64,000 nt of DNA, taken from Tetraselmis striata (lineage: Eukaryota > Chlorophyta > Chlorodendrophyceae > Chlorodendrales > Chlorodendraceae). Location of the stretch: positions 241,604-305,603 of the forward strand of contig VCJN01002108.1 in NCBI GenBank assembly GCA_006384855.1, given 5' to 3'. Shown piece after piece: positions 22,235 to 33,663 of this stretch (position 1 is the stretch's first letter; every line of letters starts with the position of its first letter). The notes below the pieces were generated by a model. That model saw only the letters and a list, made by a program, of their open reading frames with translations. It did no database searches and was not told the origin of the DNA. The translations under genes were made by a program, and so were the position numbers.

Positions 22235-23889
22235 ATGGCAACCTCCAGCAGCGGCGGCGGCAGCTTCTTGCAGCTGCCGGTGCGGCTTCGCGCGCGGTGC
22301 GCGCTCCTGCGCTACCTCGCCGTGAAGCGCCACTCGCCGGCGGTCGGCGCGGGCGGCGGCGCCAGCGCAGCGCAGCACGCGCGCACCGCCTTCGTGGCGG
22401 GCCTCCCGCACGCGCTCACTCGGGAGGAGGCACTGCTGCAGCTGTTCCAGACCTTCGGCGCGGTGGCCACGGTGGCCATCCACCACAAGCAGGCAGGGGC
22501 CCATCCCCCGCAGGCATCACTTTACGGATTGAATATTTAACATCAAATTTCGAAAGGATGTGTTTATAGACTGTTTGTCGACAGACTGTTGAGTGCCTTC
22601 AGCCCGCTCAGCTCTGTCTCCGCCATTAGCGAGGGTGAATGCAGCTCTCACGGGAGGTGGTTTGTTGACCGCGACAGACGTCCGCGATGGTGGTGTTCCG
22701 GGAGGAGGCATCTCTGTCGGCGCTGCTCACCGCGGCGGCCAACGGCAACGTGCTCCAGTTTGTGCCGCCCGACCCGGAAGCGCCGTACGGGCTCAAGGGT
22801 GCGTGCGCCCCTCGCACCCCCATCCTGCCCGTGAGTAGGCACCCCGGGCTGGCTACGGTGGCGGGTGGGTGACGGGGTGACGCGCGCCCCGCAGGCTGGG
22901 TGGAGGCCCACAAGGCTGAGTACCCCGGCACGGAGGCGCTGCTGAAGCAGGCAAGCGACCGCCCCCCCCCCCCCCCCCCCCCCACCCCCCCCCTTCCCCC
23001 GATAATGTACGCCGGTTGCAGGTATTCCCCCTTCCTTATTGATAGACGACCTCCGGGGGGCGCGCAGATCGACGCGTACTGGCAGCGGCACACACAGGAG
23101 CAGGAGCGGCTGCGGGCGGCGCGCGACGCGGCCATGACGGACGACGGGTGGACGGTGGTGTCGCGCCACAAGGTTGGACGTCCCTCGACCCCCCTTCCCC
23201 TCGTGTCTGCCCCATTCATGCTGCTCCGCGAACAAAGGCAATAGAAATAAAGATAATAAGTGAATGGGGGGTCGTCCATCATGGTGGGAATGAGCGAGAA
23301 TAAGGGAAAAAGTGAGAACATTTCTGTTCCTGATGGGGATGTAGGGTTCTTAGGGTTTTGAATGCCCAACATCGTCGTTCAATGGTTGAGCATCGCTTTA
23401 CTGACCAAACACTAAATCCTACTGATACATCGAAGTAGATGGTAGTGAATTAGGGCGCGGCTAATTTGACAGTGTGTTGACACCTGTGGGCCCCTCACGC
23501 CCACCATGGCTGCCGCGGCCGCCACCCCCCCCGCAGGGGCGCAAGAAGAACCGGGACTCGGGGGGCACCGTGGTGGCGGGCGCGGCGGCCGCCATCGCTG
23601 CGGAGGCGGCGGACAAGCCGACGCGCACGTTGGACGACTTCTACCGCTTCCAGTCGCGCGAGAAGCGGCGGGACGGTGCCCCCCCCATCCCCCCCCCCCC
23701 CCCCTTAAACCCCTACCCATGCTTCCTCCTCGTGCACCCCCTGTCTCATGTTCATCCGCGCCAAACTTAGCCCCCTCCCCGCCCCGCCCCCTAAACACCG
23801 CAGCGCTGCTGGAGCTGCGCAAGAAGTTCCAGCAGGACAAGAAGCGCATCGCCGAGCTCCGCGCGCAGCGTCGCTTCCGCCCCTACTGA
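22235..23889 (+). CDS. RRP7A: RRP7A homologue, ribosomal RNA-processing protein 7
   Basis: Six exons in phase: 22235-22492, 22678-22798, 22895-22950, 23068-23172, 23537-23675, 23804-23889 (TGA); 254 residues, close to the usual 260-280. The N-terminal part carries the RRM-like segment TAFVAGLPHALTREEALLQL..FGAVATVAIHH. Exon 4 has DDGWTVVSRHK, exon 5 GRKKNRD and LDDFYRFQSREKRRD, and exon 6 LRKKFQQDKKRIAELRAQR ending FRPY, the hallmark C-terminus of the RRP7 domain. In yeast and animals this protein is part of the UTP-C/small-subunit processome needed for 18S rRNA maturation (family knowledge). Introns 1 and 3 start with GC (CAG/GCAGGG and CAG/GCAAGC). C tracts follow the donors of exons 3 and 5 and the stop codon. 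Confidence 0.9.
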
Positions 23890-24718
23890 CCCCCCCCCCC
23901 CCCCCTCCCCCCAAAACCCCCACACACCCACCGCGACAGCTGCACTGCCACCGCATGCGTAGCCCTAGCCATGGCGCCCCGCCCAACAACCCCCATGGCC
24001 CTACCCTCATGCCAAGGTAGGGTACACACCAGGCACAGTGGGGCGATGTGAGTTTTCGGGTCTATGGCTCGTCCGACACCTGTAACACCAAGCCGCCTCG
24101 CTGCGCCACAACATGGTCCCAAGGGGCAGCCCACCACACCTCGCCCCAACCCGCGAAAAGGCAGCAGAGCGTTGTCGTGAAGCCTCTCCTTGTCGCCCGC
24201 ACATACTCCGAAGGCGCCACCCTCCGGCCATGCTTCAACACTCTGCCGTGAGCACGAGAGGCCTCAACCGATGGGGGCGTGTGTGTGTGGGGGGGGGGGG
24301 GGGGGGGGTGATAGTCAGCGGAGCTCCCCAGCCTCCCTGTGCCTGCTGGATGCCCGCTGTCCTCCCCCACATCATCCCCCCCCCGCCCCCGCCCCCCCCC
24401 CCCCCCATCCCCACCCCCACCCCTCTCTACACGTCGTGGCACCTGAATCCACAATCACTGCTTATCCCGAGGCACAGGGGCGGTTGTGCATGTGAGTGTG
24501 TGTGGGGGGAGGGGGTCGCTCGCAGGGCGTCGAGACACGTTGAGCATGTAGCTGCTGCCATCCTTACACAAGGAGACAACCGGGAGGGGGAGGGGGGGAG
24601 GGGGGAGCCCGAGCTGCCAGACGCTCTACCGGGCGCTCACGAGGGCAGCAGGCCGGATAGTGGTCAAAACAGCGGCCACCTAGACAGTAGTGGGGTGGGG
24701 CGGGGCGGGGCGGGCCGC
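23890..24718. other. Convergent 3' region of RRP7A and the KDEL receptor
   Basis: About 0.8 kb with C-rich tracts (23891-23911, 24378-24420) and a G run at 24290-24308. No gene recognised. Polyadenylation signals of both genes are expected here, but none was fixed. Confidence 0.5.
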
Positions 24719-26236
24719 CTAGGAGGGCAGCTTCAGCTTCTCGTGGCTGCGCCACGCCTTGAGGTAGTAGTAGAAGAAGTCGCAGTACAGGGCGGTCTGC
24801 GCCACGCCCGACAGCCAAACTGCGCATGCACAGGGGGGGGGGGGGGGGGGTAAGCCGGCGGGCGACAAGTAGAAACCAAGTGCACCACGGGCACCAACGA
24901 CCCTATGACAACCTGTGATAACATCCTCAAAATGGGGTTGCGATTGGGAATGGGAACGCTGCCTCCGGTTCCGCTGTACTCTTGTGAGTAGTTGACCTCT
25001 GACAGGTGGAGCAGGTTCCTATTTGGATGTTCCCACTTTCGCATTGGCACATAAAGCCTGCTGCCATGCGGCGACATTGCCTGCGCTGCGTGCGCGCGAC
25101 AAGCTTGAAGACTGGTCTGCTGCCTTACTCAAGTTGGCCAAGCTAGAGACATGCCCCCCCCCCCCCCCCCCCCCAACAAGCCTCCTAGACTGACAGATAC
25201 GGCATGGGGCGCATGCACTATCTTAGGCCATCCGACCCCCCGCGGGGGCGACGCGAAGTGAAAGGAGGGCGCGGCACAGTGGATCCCGCAGCTTCCACCG
25301 GCAGTGTGCCGAGCCAACACAGGCCCCCCTTCCAAGCGCCTTGCCATGAGAGACGTTGAGCCAGGCTGGCCGTTGCCCTGGCCCAGAGCGGGAAACTTGC
25401 GACTAACCGTCCTGAGATACTCGGCGCATTGATCCAACCGAGTCCCGAGATGCGATGAAGTGGAAGGGGAAGGGAGGAGAGGGGGGGAGGGGGGGGGGGG
25501 GGGGGCACCAATCCACTGGCGGTAGCGCGTCTCGGTGAAGAAGCGGTAGATCCAGTTGAGGATATACAGGCTGCGGTACATGCTGCGAGGGGAACACACC
25601 ACAGACGTGGCGCAGGGGGGGGGGGGGGGCGTCAGGCGCCAGGCCTTTGTTTGCCCCTCGCGCATTGTGGCGCATCAGCTGGCGCCATCAAAGCCAGCAC
25701 GGCGAGGAATACCTAAGCAGGGTAGTCCACAAGGGAACACAAAATGGGGGGGGGGGGGGGGGGGGGGGGGTTCACCCAAGGAAGAAGACGTAGTTGCCGG
25801 TCATGTTGTCGATGTTGCTCGTCCGCTGCAGCAGCACTAGCTGCGGCAGGATGGCCACCGCCTCCAGGTAGATGGAGAAGGTCCACAGCAGCTGAGCGCG
25901 GAGGGAAGCGGGATGTTTGTCAAAAAGGAAGGGGGGGGCATTAGTCTGGGCACATTTCCCAAGGGCTGCGTGGAGGCCTCAGCAGTACGCACTGGCTTCG
26001 ACAACTCGGTACCCCCTGGACCCCCTTCAACTTAGACCAAGCATCCGCGCCCCCATGCACGAGCCGGAGTGGCGCTCACTCTCCATATCCCCCTGGCCCA
26101 CGTCCGCCTGGCGGTCTCCCGGCGTCTACATGTCAGTGGGTGAAATCGGCCGGGCCGGCTCAGGAGCGCGGCGCGGGGTGGTGCCTGCATATCGGCAACG
26201 GTAATCTCCCCTATCCCCCTCCTTCCCCACGTCCCC

Positions 26237-26267
<31 letters not shown>

Positions 26268-26274
26268 AAAAACA

Positions 26275-26332
<58 letters not shown>

Positions 26333-27154
26333 GCGCCAGGTCCTTTGGCCCCGGTTACCACAAGAGCGGAAGGTGCGCACCTCCATGAGCGTGAACTCGT
26401 GGTGGATGAGCAGCGCCAGCACGGCGCAGGGCACGATGAGGAAGAGCACGCGGAAGGTGTCCTGCTCGCGGTCGTACGTGGCTTTCACCACCTTGTGGTA
26501 CTTCATGTAGTACACGATGGAGCACGAGGACGCCAGGAACACCAGCTTCATCACCGTGTTGTACCTGCCGACCGGCGGATTTGGCTCAGCCTCGGACTCT
26601 ACTTAGAGGTGGCACATGCTCAGGCAAAGCTGCCGATGCCCATCCGTCCGCCCACCAGTCAGGCAGGCGGCATGGCCTGGCATGGCATGGCCTGGCATGG
26701 CCTGGCATGGCATGGCCTGGCCTGGCCTGGCATGGCCTGGCCTGGCCTGGCCTGGCCTGGCATGGCCTGGCATTGACCAATCATGGCGGTCCGATGCTTC
26801 TGTGTGGGAGAGAGAAAAAGGGGCGCTGGGAGAGGGGGGGGGGGGGGGGGGCTCACAGGGAGATGTAGCTGGTGAAGAGGTCCAGATACCGGCAGATGAA
26901 GACAAGCGCGTAGAGCTCCTGCGTCTTAAGGGAGATCCCTGCATGTTTTGTGTGTGTTGTGGGGGGGGGGGGGGTCATCAGGGCAAGAGCACTTGCTGTG
27001 AAGGGGGCACACGCCTGAAAGGGGGTAGCGGGTAGATCCGGTGCTGCTGATCGGCGCGCTTACCGCGGCAGGAGCGCTCGCCCTGGATCTTGAGCAGCAG
27101 CAGGATGATGGACAGCAGGTGGGTCATGTCCCCGGCGAGCCGGAAGATGTTCAT
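24719..27154 (-). CDS. ERD2: ER lumen protein-retaining receptor (KDEL receptor, ERD2)
   Basis: Binds the C-terminal K/HDEL signal of escaped ER proteins in the Golgi and returns them by COPI vesicles (family knowledge). Six phase-consistent exons: 27154-27064, 26938-26857, 26564-26381, 25891-25776, 25582-25509, 24819-24719 (TAG); 215 residues against about 212 in animals. Family blocks in order: [110 protein letters not shown] and the C-terminal [20 protein letters not shown]. Seven hydrophobic segments are visible. On the coding strand a C run starts within a few bases of the donors of exons 2, 4 and 5. Confidence 0.95.
26278..26331. repeat. CT then CA compound microsatellite after C and A runs
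   Basis: Inside KDEL receptor intron 3: a C run, about 14 A, ttt, then (ct)n and (ca)n. Confidence 0.9.
26670..26772. repeat. Pentanucleotide minisatellite CATGG/CCTGG
   Basis: About 20 tandem units of catgg or cctgg inside KDEL receptor intron 2. It gives long repetitive Ala-Trp-His-Gly reading frames on both strands that are not genes. Confidence 0.9.
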
Positions 27155-28257
27155 CTTGGCAGCACTTGGTGGGGAGGGCGAAAGGGGGGAAAGCGGGTGG
27201 CTCGCGGGGAGCTCGTGCGGAGGGCGCGGCCGCCCGCCAGGCTGCCTCCTCCTCTTCTGCCGCTGGGGTGCCTGCCTGCCTGCCAAGGAAAGAGGGCGCG
27301 GAACGTTGAATATTTGGTAAAAGCCTCGAGAACGTACTGGCGAGAGTTTGGGGGGGGGGGGGGGGGGGGCTGGAGGCACACAGAGCGCAGGCTGCTGATC
27401 GCATACTCGCCGCTACCTCTCGTCTAGTAAGCGATATGGTACCAGCTGGAGCCGGCACAGCGAGGGGGGGGGGGGGGGGGGGTCGAGACAAATAGTCTGG
27501 GGTGATCGCCAGATCGCCGCCACCGGCGGGACGCCCCGCCCGCCTCGATCCCGCGAAACGGCGGCGGCAACCCGCACACCGCGCACCGCACAGTGTGCGC
27601 TGAGCCGCAGGTGAACGCTGCGCGATCGGGATCGTGGCCGTGAGGGCATGTCGGCGTGGTGCGACGACGGAGAATTGCGCCCGGCCGCCCCCCCCCCCCC
27701 CCCCCCCCCCCCCGGCCCCCCACACACACACACACCTGTTATCTCCCAGCCAAACGAGATCTGCCCGGCCGGAGCGGCCAGCCCGTTCTCGCCCGGCCCG
27801 TTGCTACACTCGCCAGAAGGCACTCCAGGTAGACGTACCTGATGCTAGTCACTGGCAAGCTGCCTCTGGCCGGCGTACGCGTGCGGGCTGACTGCAAAGG
27901 CTGGCTGCGCGGCTGGCTTCGCGGAGAGAGGGTGCGCGGCGGGGGATGGCGCGATTTGAACAGATGCAGCTCCCGACTGGTGGCGGGGGTGCTAGAGGGA
28001 CGAGCGGGCACGAGCCGCCTGGTTCGGATGCCCCTACTGCGCGCCAATTTTGCGCGCCCGTGTTGTCGCTATTATTCGCCCCGATTTCGCGCCCTGTGGC
28101 CGCGCCCCCGCGCCCCGCGGGCGAACACGACTGCGCCCTGTTATCCCACTTCATGTTTGGATTAAATTTCTTATTATAAATAATGCTCGTACAATAATTT
28201 TAGTCGCTAATAGTAATCTAGCAATAACTACAAAAATACAATAATTATACAGCAGCA
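27155..28257. other. Upstream of the KDEL receptor, no supported gene
   Basis: G runs at 27350-27369 and 27464-27482, a C run at 27687-27713 and a short CA tract. 5' UTR and promoter of the receptor are expected. GC-rich reading frames here have no family signal. Confidence 0.45.
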
Positions 28258-28557
28258 TACCAACAGTCGCTCCCACCCAATAATTATACAACAGCATACA
28301 AGGTACATCCCTTGTCCGCTCGGTAGAGCGGTCGTCTCGTGTGCGAGAGGTACCGGGTTCGATTCCTGGCCGATGTATTTCGGCAATATCGGCCCGGCGT
28401 GTCCCGGGTTTACTCGGTTGATGCATTAGCCCTTCGGGGTTCGAATGAGGCAATGGTCTATGGGCTATGCCAGACCTACGACTGCAGTTGGCGCACGAGG
28501 TCAAGTGCTGGGGCGGCTTCGGCCGATGTCCCGGGGCGAACTTTACCAACAGTCGCT
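28258..28557 (+). mobile_element. tRNA-derived SINE, copy B
   Basis: Best-preserved copy; the element proper is about 28308-28543. The head has an A-box-like gctcggtagagcgg and a perfect B box gggttcgattcc, the two internal Pol III promoter elements of a tRNA-derived SINE. The tRNA-unrelated body (ttgatgcattagcccttcgg to ggcggcttcggccgatg) is shared with copies A and C. A 14-bp direct repeat, taccaacagtcgct, sits at 28258-28271 and 28544-28557. It abuts the 3' end but lies 36 bp before the 5' start, so it is a target-site duplication only if the 5' flank was rearranged: aataattatacarcagcatac is itself duplicated there. Confidence 0.8.
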
Positions 28558-29270
28558 AATAATTGATTACGGGTAACTGATAGCGACCGTATGTTCGATG
28601 TTTTTCCGCCCGGGACAGGCGGGAACGAGCAATTCTCGTACAGGTACCGAGGTACGTGATTCGAATAACTTAGATTAATTTATTGTAGGGGCAGGAATTA
28701 GCATCTCAGGTCCGCGCTGCGAGGCCGCAGGCCGAGGGGGACCTTCCTTCGACCCCCCGAAAAAATCCTTTGGCCTTGACATTACTTCATGCTGTGTAGA
28801 GCTCCTACCGACTTCCTATCGAATCCACGGATGTTGAATTGATACTCATCGACGTGTACGGGACAGTAGTCGCCGGCATGCGCGCCGACTTTCCGTTATA
28901 TCTCCCCCAAAGCGGTGGCAATCGCAACCAGCAGCAGCACGTCCACTCATATGTAGCATGTGATAGCTCGGAATTTCTACATGTCACAAGGTGCATATCA
29001 GCAAGCTAGTCCATCATGACTATCAATACGCACGGTTGCAATCGAGACGAGCGATACCGCGGCGGGGTTCTTTTCGACCAGCATTGCCAAAACAGTAATT
29101 TAACCTATTTTGCACCGTGAAATTCATTTTGCACCGTAGGGTTTGGTTATACCCTAGTTCCCGGGTCTAATATCAGAATCACGGGTGGTGTACCTTGGGT
29201 TTGTAGACCTAGGGTGCGGTGCGGCATTCATAAGCGTGCACGCCAGCCGCGACGCATATCCAATGCTGGT
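28558..29270. other. Intergenic spacer, no gene
   Basis: No feature supported beyond a tandem pair of ttttgcaccgt near 29108-29140 and an isolated telomere-like tagggttt word. Confidence 0.5.
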
Positions 29271-32045
29271 TTTGAAGCATTTTGTCCAAAATGGGACAAG
29301 ATGAGGCAAATCAATATTTATTATGATGATTACATCCAGCGGCTAGCCATAAGACGTTGCTAATAGTTTATTCGTTGAGCATCCCCAACTCAAGCAAGTC
29401 CTTCTTCGTGGCTGCGTTAAGCTTGACGACTCCGCCGGGTTTGCGTTGCGTTGGGGTGGTTGACATGACGTGGACGCAGTTGTTTCGTGGCTTGCTGATT
29501 TGCCACCCAATTTGCGCGTATGTCTTCACGACTTGGACGCTTTTACCGTACCACTTCTTACCATGGTACCGTCCTCGTTGAACACCTCGCGACTTCCCGA
29601 CGCGTCGTGGATGGCCTTCGCGTACGATAGGGGGATGGCTTCAACAATCTTCCAAGGAAGCGTCAGGCACTTCTCCCAGCTTGTGTCAACTGACTTCTTC
29701 CCTCCTTTTGTCTGCGCGTACAACCATAGGGGCATGAGAGGTTTGCCCTTTGCATCGGCATGGAAGAGCTTGTATATGGCCACGGTCAATGTGTCTTCGG
29801 TAGTCTCGCGCGACTTCACAAGCCCGATGACGAATCTCGACTCCCAATCACCAAGAACTTCAGGACACTTGTCTTCCTCATGCACCTAATGATGGCCAAG
29901 ACCGCAAGCTATGTTACTCCCGAGCGAGACGCCACGCCATTTTTGTCTCAGTTGGGACAAAATAACAAGCAAGGTAGATAAACCAAATTGTTTTGTCCCG
30001 TAAAGGACAAAAATGGCAAACAATGGGACTCACATCGGAGACGTCAATGACAACGAGTGCCCTTTGCATCGCTGGGCGATGTGTTGTCATGAAGCCTCTC
30101 CTTGGCGCCGGCGTGAACTCCCTGGAAGGCGCTGTCATCTTGAAGCACTAGAGCGCGAACCTCGGCTTCAACGCGAGCGGCTTCGGCATTGTTGAGGTCT
30201 GCGTTGGTAGCCATCGTGTGACGTGCCTCGGCGGGCACGGTCTGCCCGTGCTCGCGCAAGAAGTCGTCAACTTCCTCTTTATTTTCTGCTGCGGCCAGAA
30301 CCCAGAGAAAGCTGCCGAAGGAGCAGTTTGCATCTCATCCAAGTCGTCGAGCAGATTCTTCCAACTCTCGCGCTCGACCGGGGAGAGGTGCCACTGGACC
30401 GCCAGGTTCGTGATGTACGACCTGGCCTTCTTGAAGTCATCCAAGTACCTTTGGACCTGCCCTCAGTGCGTCGGGCTTCTTTTTGTCGCAAAGAGCGTAC
30501 AAAAGGGGCTGGCCCGCACGAATCTCGGGCGTCCCAATTGGTGCGTTCTTCAAGATCTGCACGGGCTCGGAAAGCGGTGTGTTGGACCACAAGGCGGTGC
30601 GCAACGAGCCGCCAGACGCGGCGGCGTCGTCACGGGTGAACTCGAATTTGTGCGGCTTACTGACGTCATGTATGTGGTCTTGGAAATGGGGCCTTAACCA
30701 CCCAGAGAAGTCGAGGGAGAATGAGAGCTCAGCAATCTCCGGAGTCGACGAGAATGCCTTCCCCCCACAAAGTCAAGAAAGGCCTCGATTGTGTAGGCGG
30801 AGCTGCAAGATAGCGCAAGACTGATGCGGCTGAAGATCTGGGCAACCCGTTCGTGAGTGTGCCCGACAGGCAAGAAGACCAAATGAATGACGTCGCAGAT
30901 GCCGATAGACACAAGTCAATTGCAGAGGGCCGCCACGTTCCTATTCTTGTTCTCCCTAACGGTGTTGTCCATCTGGATTCTGATGTACGGAATCTTTCTA
31001 CCATGGTGTTGAATTTCCTGCATCGCAGATCAGATTTCATCAGTCCACGTCTACTGGACAACCACAGCGAATCTGTCGGGAGGCTAACGAGCTCACCTTC
31101 ATGATCGTGGTCCATATTAGAGTGCACATCGTAGACGAATCGTGGGGGGTGGTGTTGGTGTAGTAGTAGATGTCGTCCGGGCGGTAGCCGTCGTACTTCA
31201 CACATGTGAGATGGTACTTGAGGAGCATGTCAGGCTTCACAGTCTTGGGGATGCGGACCCAGTGAGGCAGCATGGTCTTTGCGGAGTCCATGCTGTCAGT
31301 TTCGAAGAAGAAGAAGTTTCCATGGCCAAGGCGCGACTGGAAGACGGCGTTGTCATATCCCTTCGTTCCTGGCGCACTCTCTCGAGGTGTACCTTCTGCT
31401 CGGCTCTAACCTGACGCCTCACGAGCTGCTGATGTTGACGGTGCACTTGACGTTCCTCTGGCGTCATGTATGTCCTTTGTGCAAATCTCGCGAGCTTGGT
31501 CTCTAAGCGCTTTGCCCGCGCAAATGGGACAGTGGCTGAATCGCTTCACCTTTGGCGTGGTGACATCCGGGAAATCTTCCAAGTCCGGCGGAAAGTGTCG
31601 AACGACGCGAGCTTCACTACTTCGCTCTCGGTAGCCAAATCTATAAAGCGCCTGGGGCAGAATAGGTCGGTGTACAAATTAGGTCTCAGTATGTGAGACA
31701 GAAAAGTTCGGTCTAAAGTGGGTCGAAATAATTATATCGATAGTGGGATGAACTAAATCGTCATTAACACGAAAACGATATATCATCAGTAGGGCAAACT
31801 AGTCTCATCACGATTTCTACCATCAGCGGTCCCGTCACGAGCGGCACAAAACATGTCGTAAAAAGCAAGACGAAAACTTAGATTATCAGCGAGAAAACAT
31901 GGATGTATCAGCAAGATGACATTTTAGTAATCGGAGAGACAAAAAAGTCTCTCATCAGGGCGATGAAATCGGTATTTTATCAGCGGGACAAAATGTTCTG
32001 TCATCGAAATCGGCCGGTTATTAGTGGGACGAAACGGGCATTTGG
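29271..32045 (-). mobile_element. Decayed DUF7869-type mobile element
   Basis: A unit recognised by its broken DUF7869 gene and by gggacaaaa-type repeats at both sides. One cluster is at 29280-29310 with more words at 29940-30012. A dense degenerate array runs 31690-32045, built on a roughly 30-bp unit of tcatcag(c/t)gggacaaaa. Subterminal repeat clusters of this kind are usual in CACTA-like DNA transposons (established); assigning this unit to such a class is inference. Exact ends and target duplications were not found. Confidence 0.5.
29526..31470 (-). pseudogene. DUF7869-domain protein, broken
   Basis: The minus strand shows the domain in several frames. Near 30985-30940 is IRIQMDNTVRENKNRNVAAL. 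It is followed by a TGA at 30918-30916 where related proteins have Trp. Next come LVSIGICDVIHLVFLPVGHT, HERVAQIFSRISLAL and EAFLDFVGG. Upstream, 31290-31090 encodes MLPHWVRIPKTVKPDMLLKY. Downstream, after a shift near 30765, come AELSFSLDFSGWLRPH and TRDDAAASGGSLRTALW. 29885-29526 may be the C-terminal part. MDN..REN-KN and VGHTHE..FSRIS are hallmarks of DUF7869 proteins, which are often linked to mobile elements. At least one stop and two frameshifts make it non-functional unless introns explain some shifts. Confidence 0.65.
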
Positions 32046-33663
32046 AGGTTGATTGTCCGGATGACGAGGTGGTGCGGTGCGAGTACTGCGCATGCGGCGC
32101 TGTCAAGTCGTGCACTCGGATCGTGACTCAAGACTATGTGCTCACGACCGACAGTCAAGTGCGTGTGCGCTCAGTGTGCTATGACACTCGTATGTAGTGG
32201 GGCCTCCTACTCGGACGACAATTGGACGGCGACAAGGAGCCAGCGGTGCCGAGTAGTTCGGTCATGCGTGCACCGGTGCCACTACAGTCCGGCCTGACTA
32301 TTTACCAACGTGCGGTCCATGCCGTCTGCTACTTCCTCATGATGGTATGTTACGATGTTCACACTTTCACTGGTGCCAGCCCTTAATGCCCTGGGGGCGA
32401 AAACATACGCGGTTCGCAAAATAAATGCACCTTTTTGTAGTGGACCGGACCCGCACCGGGGACCGGTATTTTATACCTGCATTGACTCATATCACGCCCC
32501 GGGCGCGGCCGGTTGCGATGTATTACGGGCACCGGGCGGCTAAAACGACCAAATGTAGCATGGGTTGTCGTGTTGTGCAACGTTTGTCGCGGATGTTGGC
32601 GTAAAAAACGTCTACCAATTTACATGATAATACACGAATAACAGGTGCCTGGCGGCTGCGGCGGCGGCGGCGGCATGGCACAATGTATCGGCTCTAGCGC
32701 GCCATCATTATAGCATTCTACTCAGCCGTACTACTAATACCCTAAGCAAGATGCCTACACCCATGCACAACCTCGATGCATCTACGGAGGCACGGACGGA
32801 CATGTCGTCAAATAATAAGAATGCACCATTCCATAAAATCGGGGTTTTCCGAAAGCATTTTATGCGTCTGTCAAACCCCGATTTTTACGGAATGTGCATC
32901 TGGCCGAGTTTCCAGCTGAGTAGTTCGATCCATCAGCATATGCGCACGGATGGACTCGCGTCCGACTTTAGAGTTACATCTGCACCGCATTATCTCCGCC
33001 GCTAACTTTTAGCTGATATCGAAACCAAGGATTCCACGCTTCGTTATTGGCCTCTATTTGCTCTGCATATATAGAATATATAATCAGCCCTGATGCACAG
33101 TAGGCACGTTGAGCGTGTGAGGCCCTGCTTGTACCGACGGCCCAATGCGAGCTCCAAAACCATGCACATGGCAATAACACGCACGAGGAAAGCAACGCGT
33201 TATATCGGCGATCAGAAACCTGCCTACAACAGCGACTTATCCACGAAATAAAATTATGCTCATCACCAAGAAATAATATGCATGGGTTTTTGTGGGATGC
33301 TGTAGTTAAAAAGTCATGGGAGGCGTGACCCGTTATTGATGTTTCACCTCTGACCTCACCTATTATTTGTATCGACCTACCTACACATGTGCGTGGCACA
33401 TCTTAGCTCTGGATCTCCCACTCACATGATATGCTCACATTCCGAAGATGCGAGCGGAATCCCTGAATCGCTGGTCCTGGCGGACTGGGCTCAGCTTCAG
33501 TCGGGAGGAATAGCCATTGCCATGACGCGCCTGTTGACCGCGCACTAGTGCGCCCTACACAGGCTTCGACGCACGCCTCGTACTGCTTCTACCCACCCTT
33601 CTACTAAGTCTTATCTACTAAGGCGCCCACTCGCTGGCCGTACGCTCAGCAGCCCACCCCCCT
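32046..33663. other. Intergenic region with a hairpin, no gene
   Basis: Less GC-rich than the flanks. Only the inverted repeat at 32821-32899 and a short ggc microsatellite near 32658 stand out. Confidence 0.5.
32821..32899. repeat. Inverted repeat / hairpin, 27-nt arms
   Basis: Left arm 32821-32847 (atgcaccattcc..tcggggttt) pairs with right arm 32873-32899 (aaaccccga..ggaatgtgcat) with few mismatches and a 25-nt loop. It could be a small foldback element or a structured RNA. No flanking duplication was identified. Confidence 0.75.

Noticed and set aside
26345-27035. Open frames of Ala-Trp-His-Gly repeats on both strands
   Set aside because: They translate the CATGG/CCTGG minisatellite within a KDEL receptor intron.
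28313-28380. A tRNA gene
   Set aside because: The A- and B-box-like sequence is present, but the cloverleaf does not close properly and the same head plus body occurs three times, so it is a SINE.
31690-32045. CRISPR-like array
   Set aside because: Units are degenerate, there are no constant repeats with unique spacers, and the context is eukaryotic.
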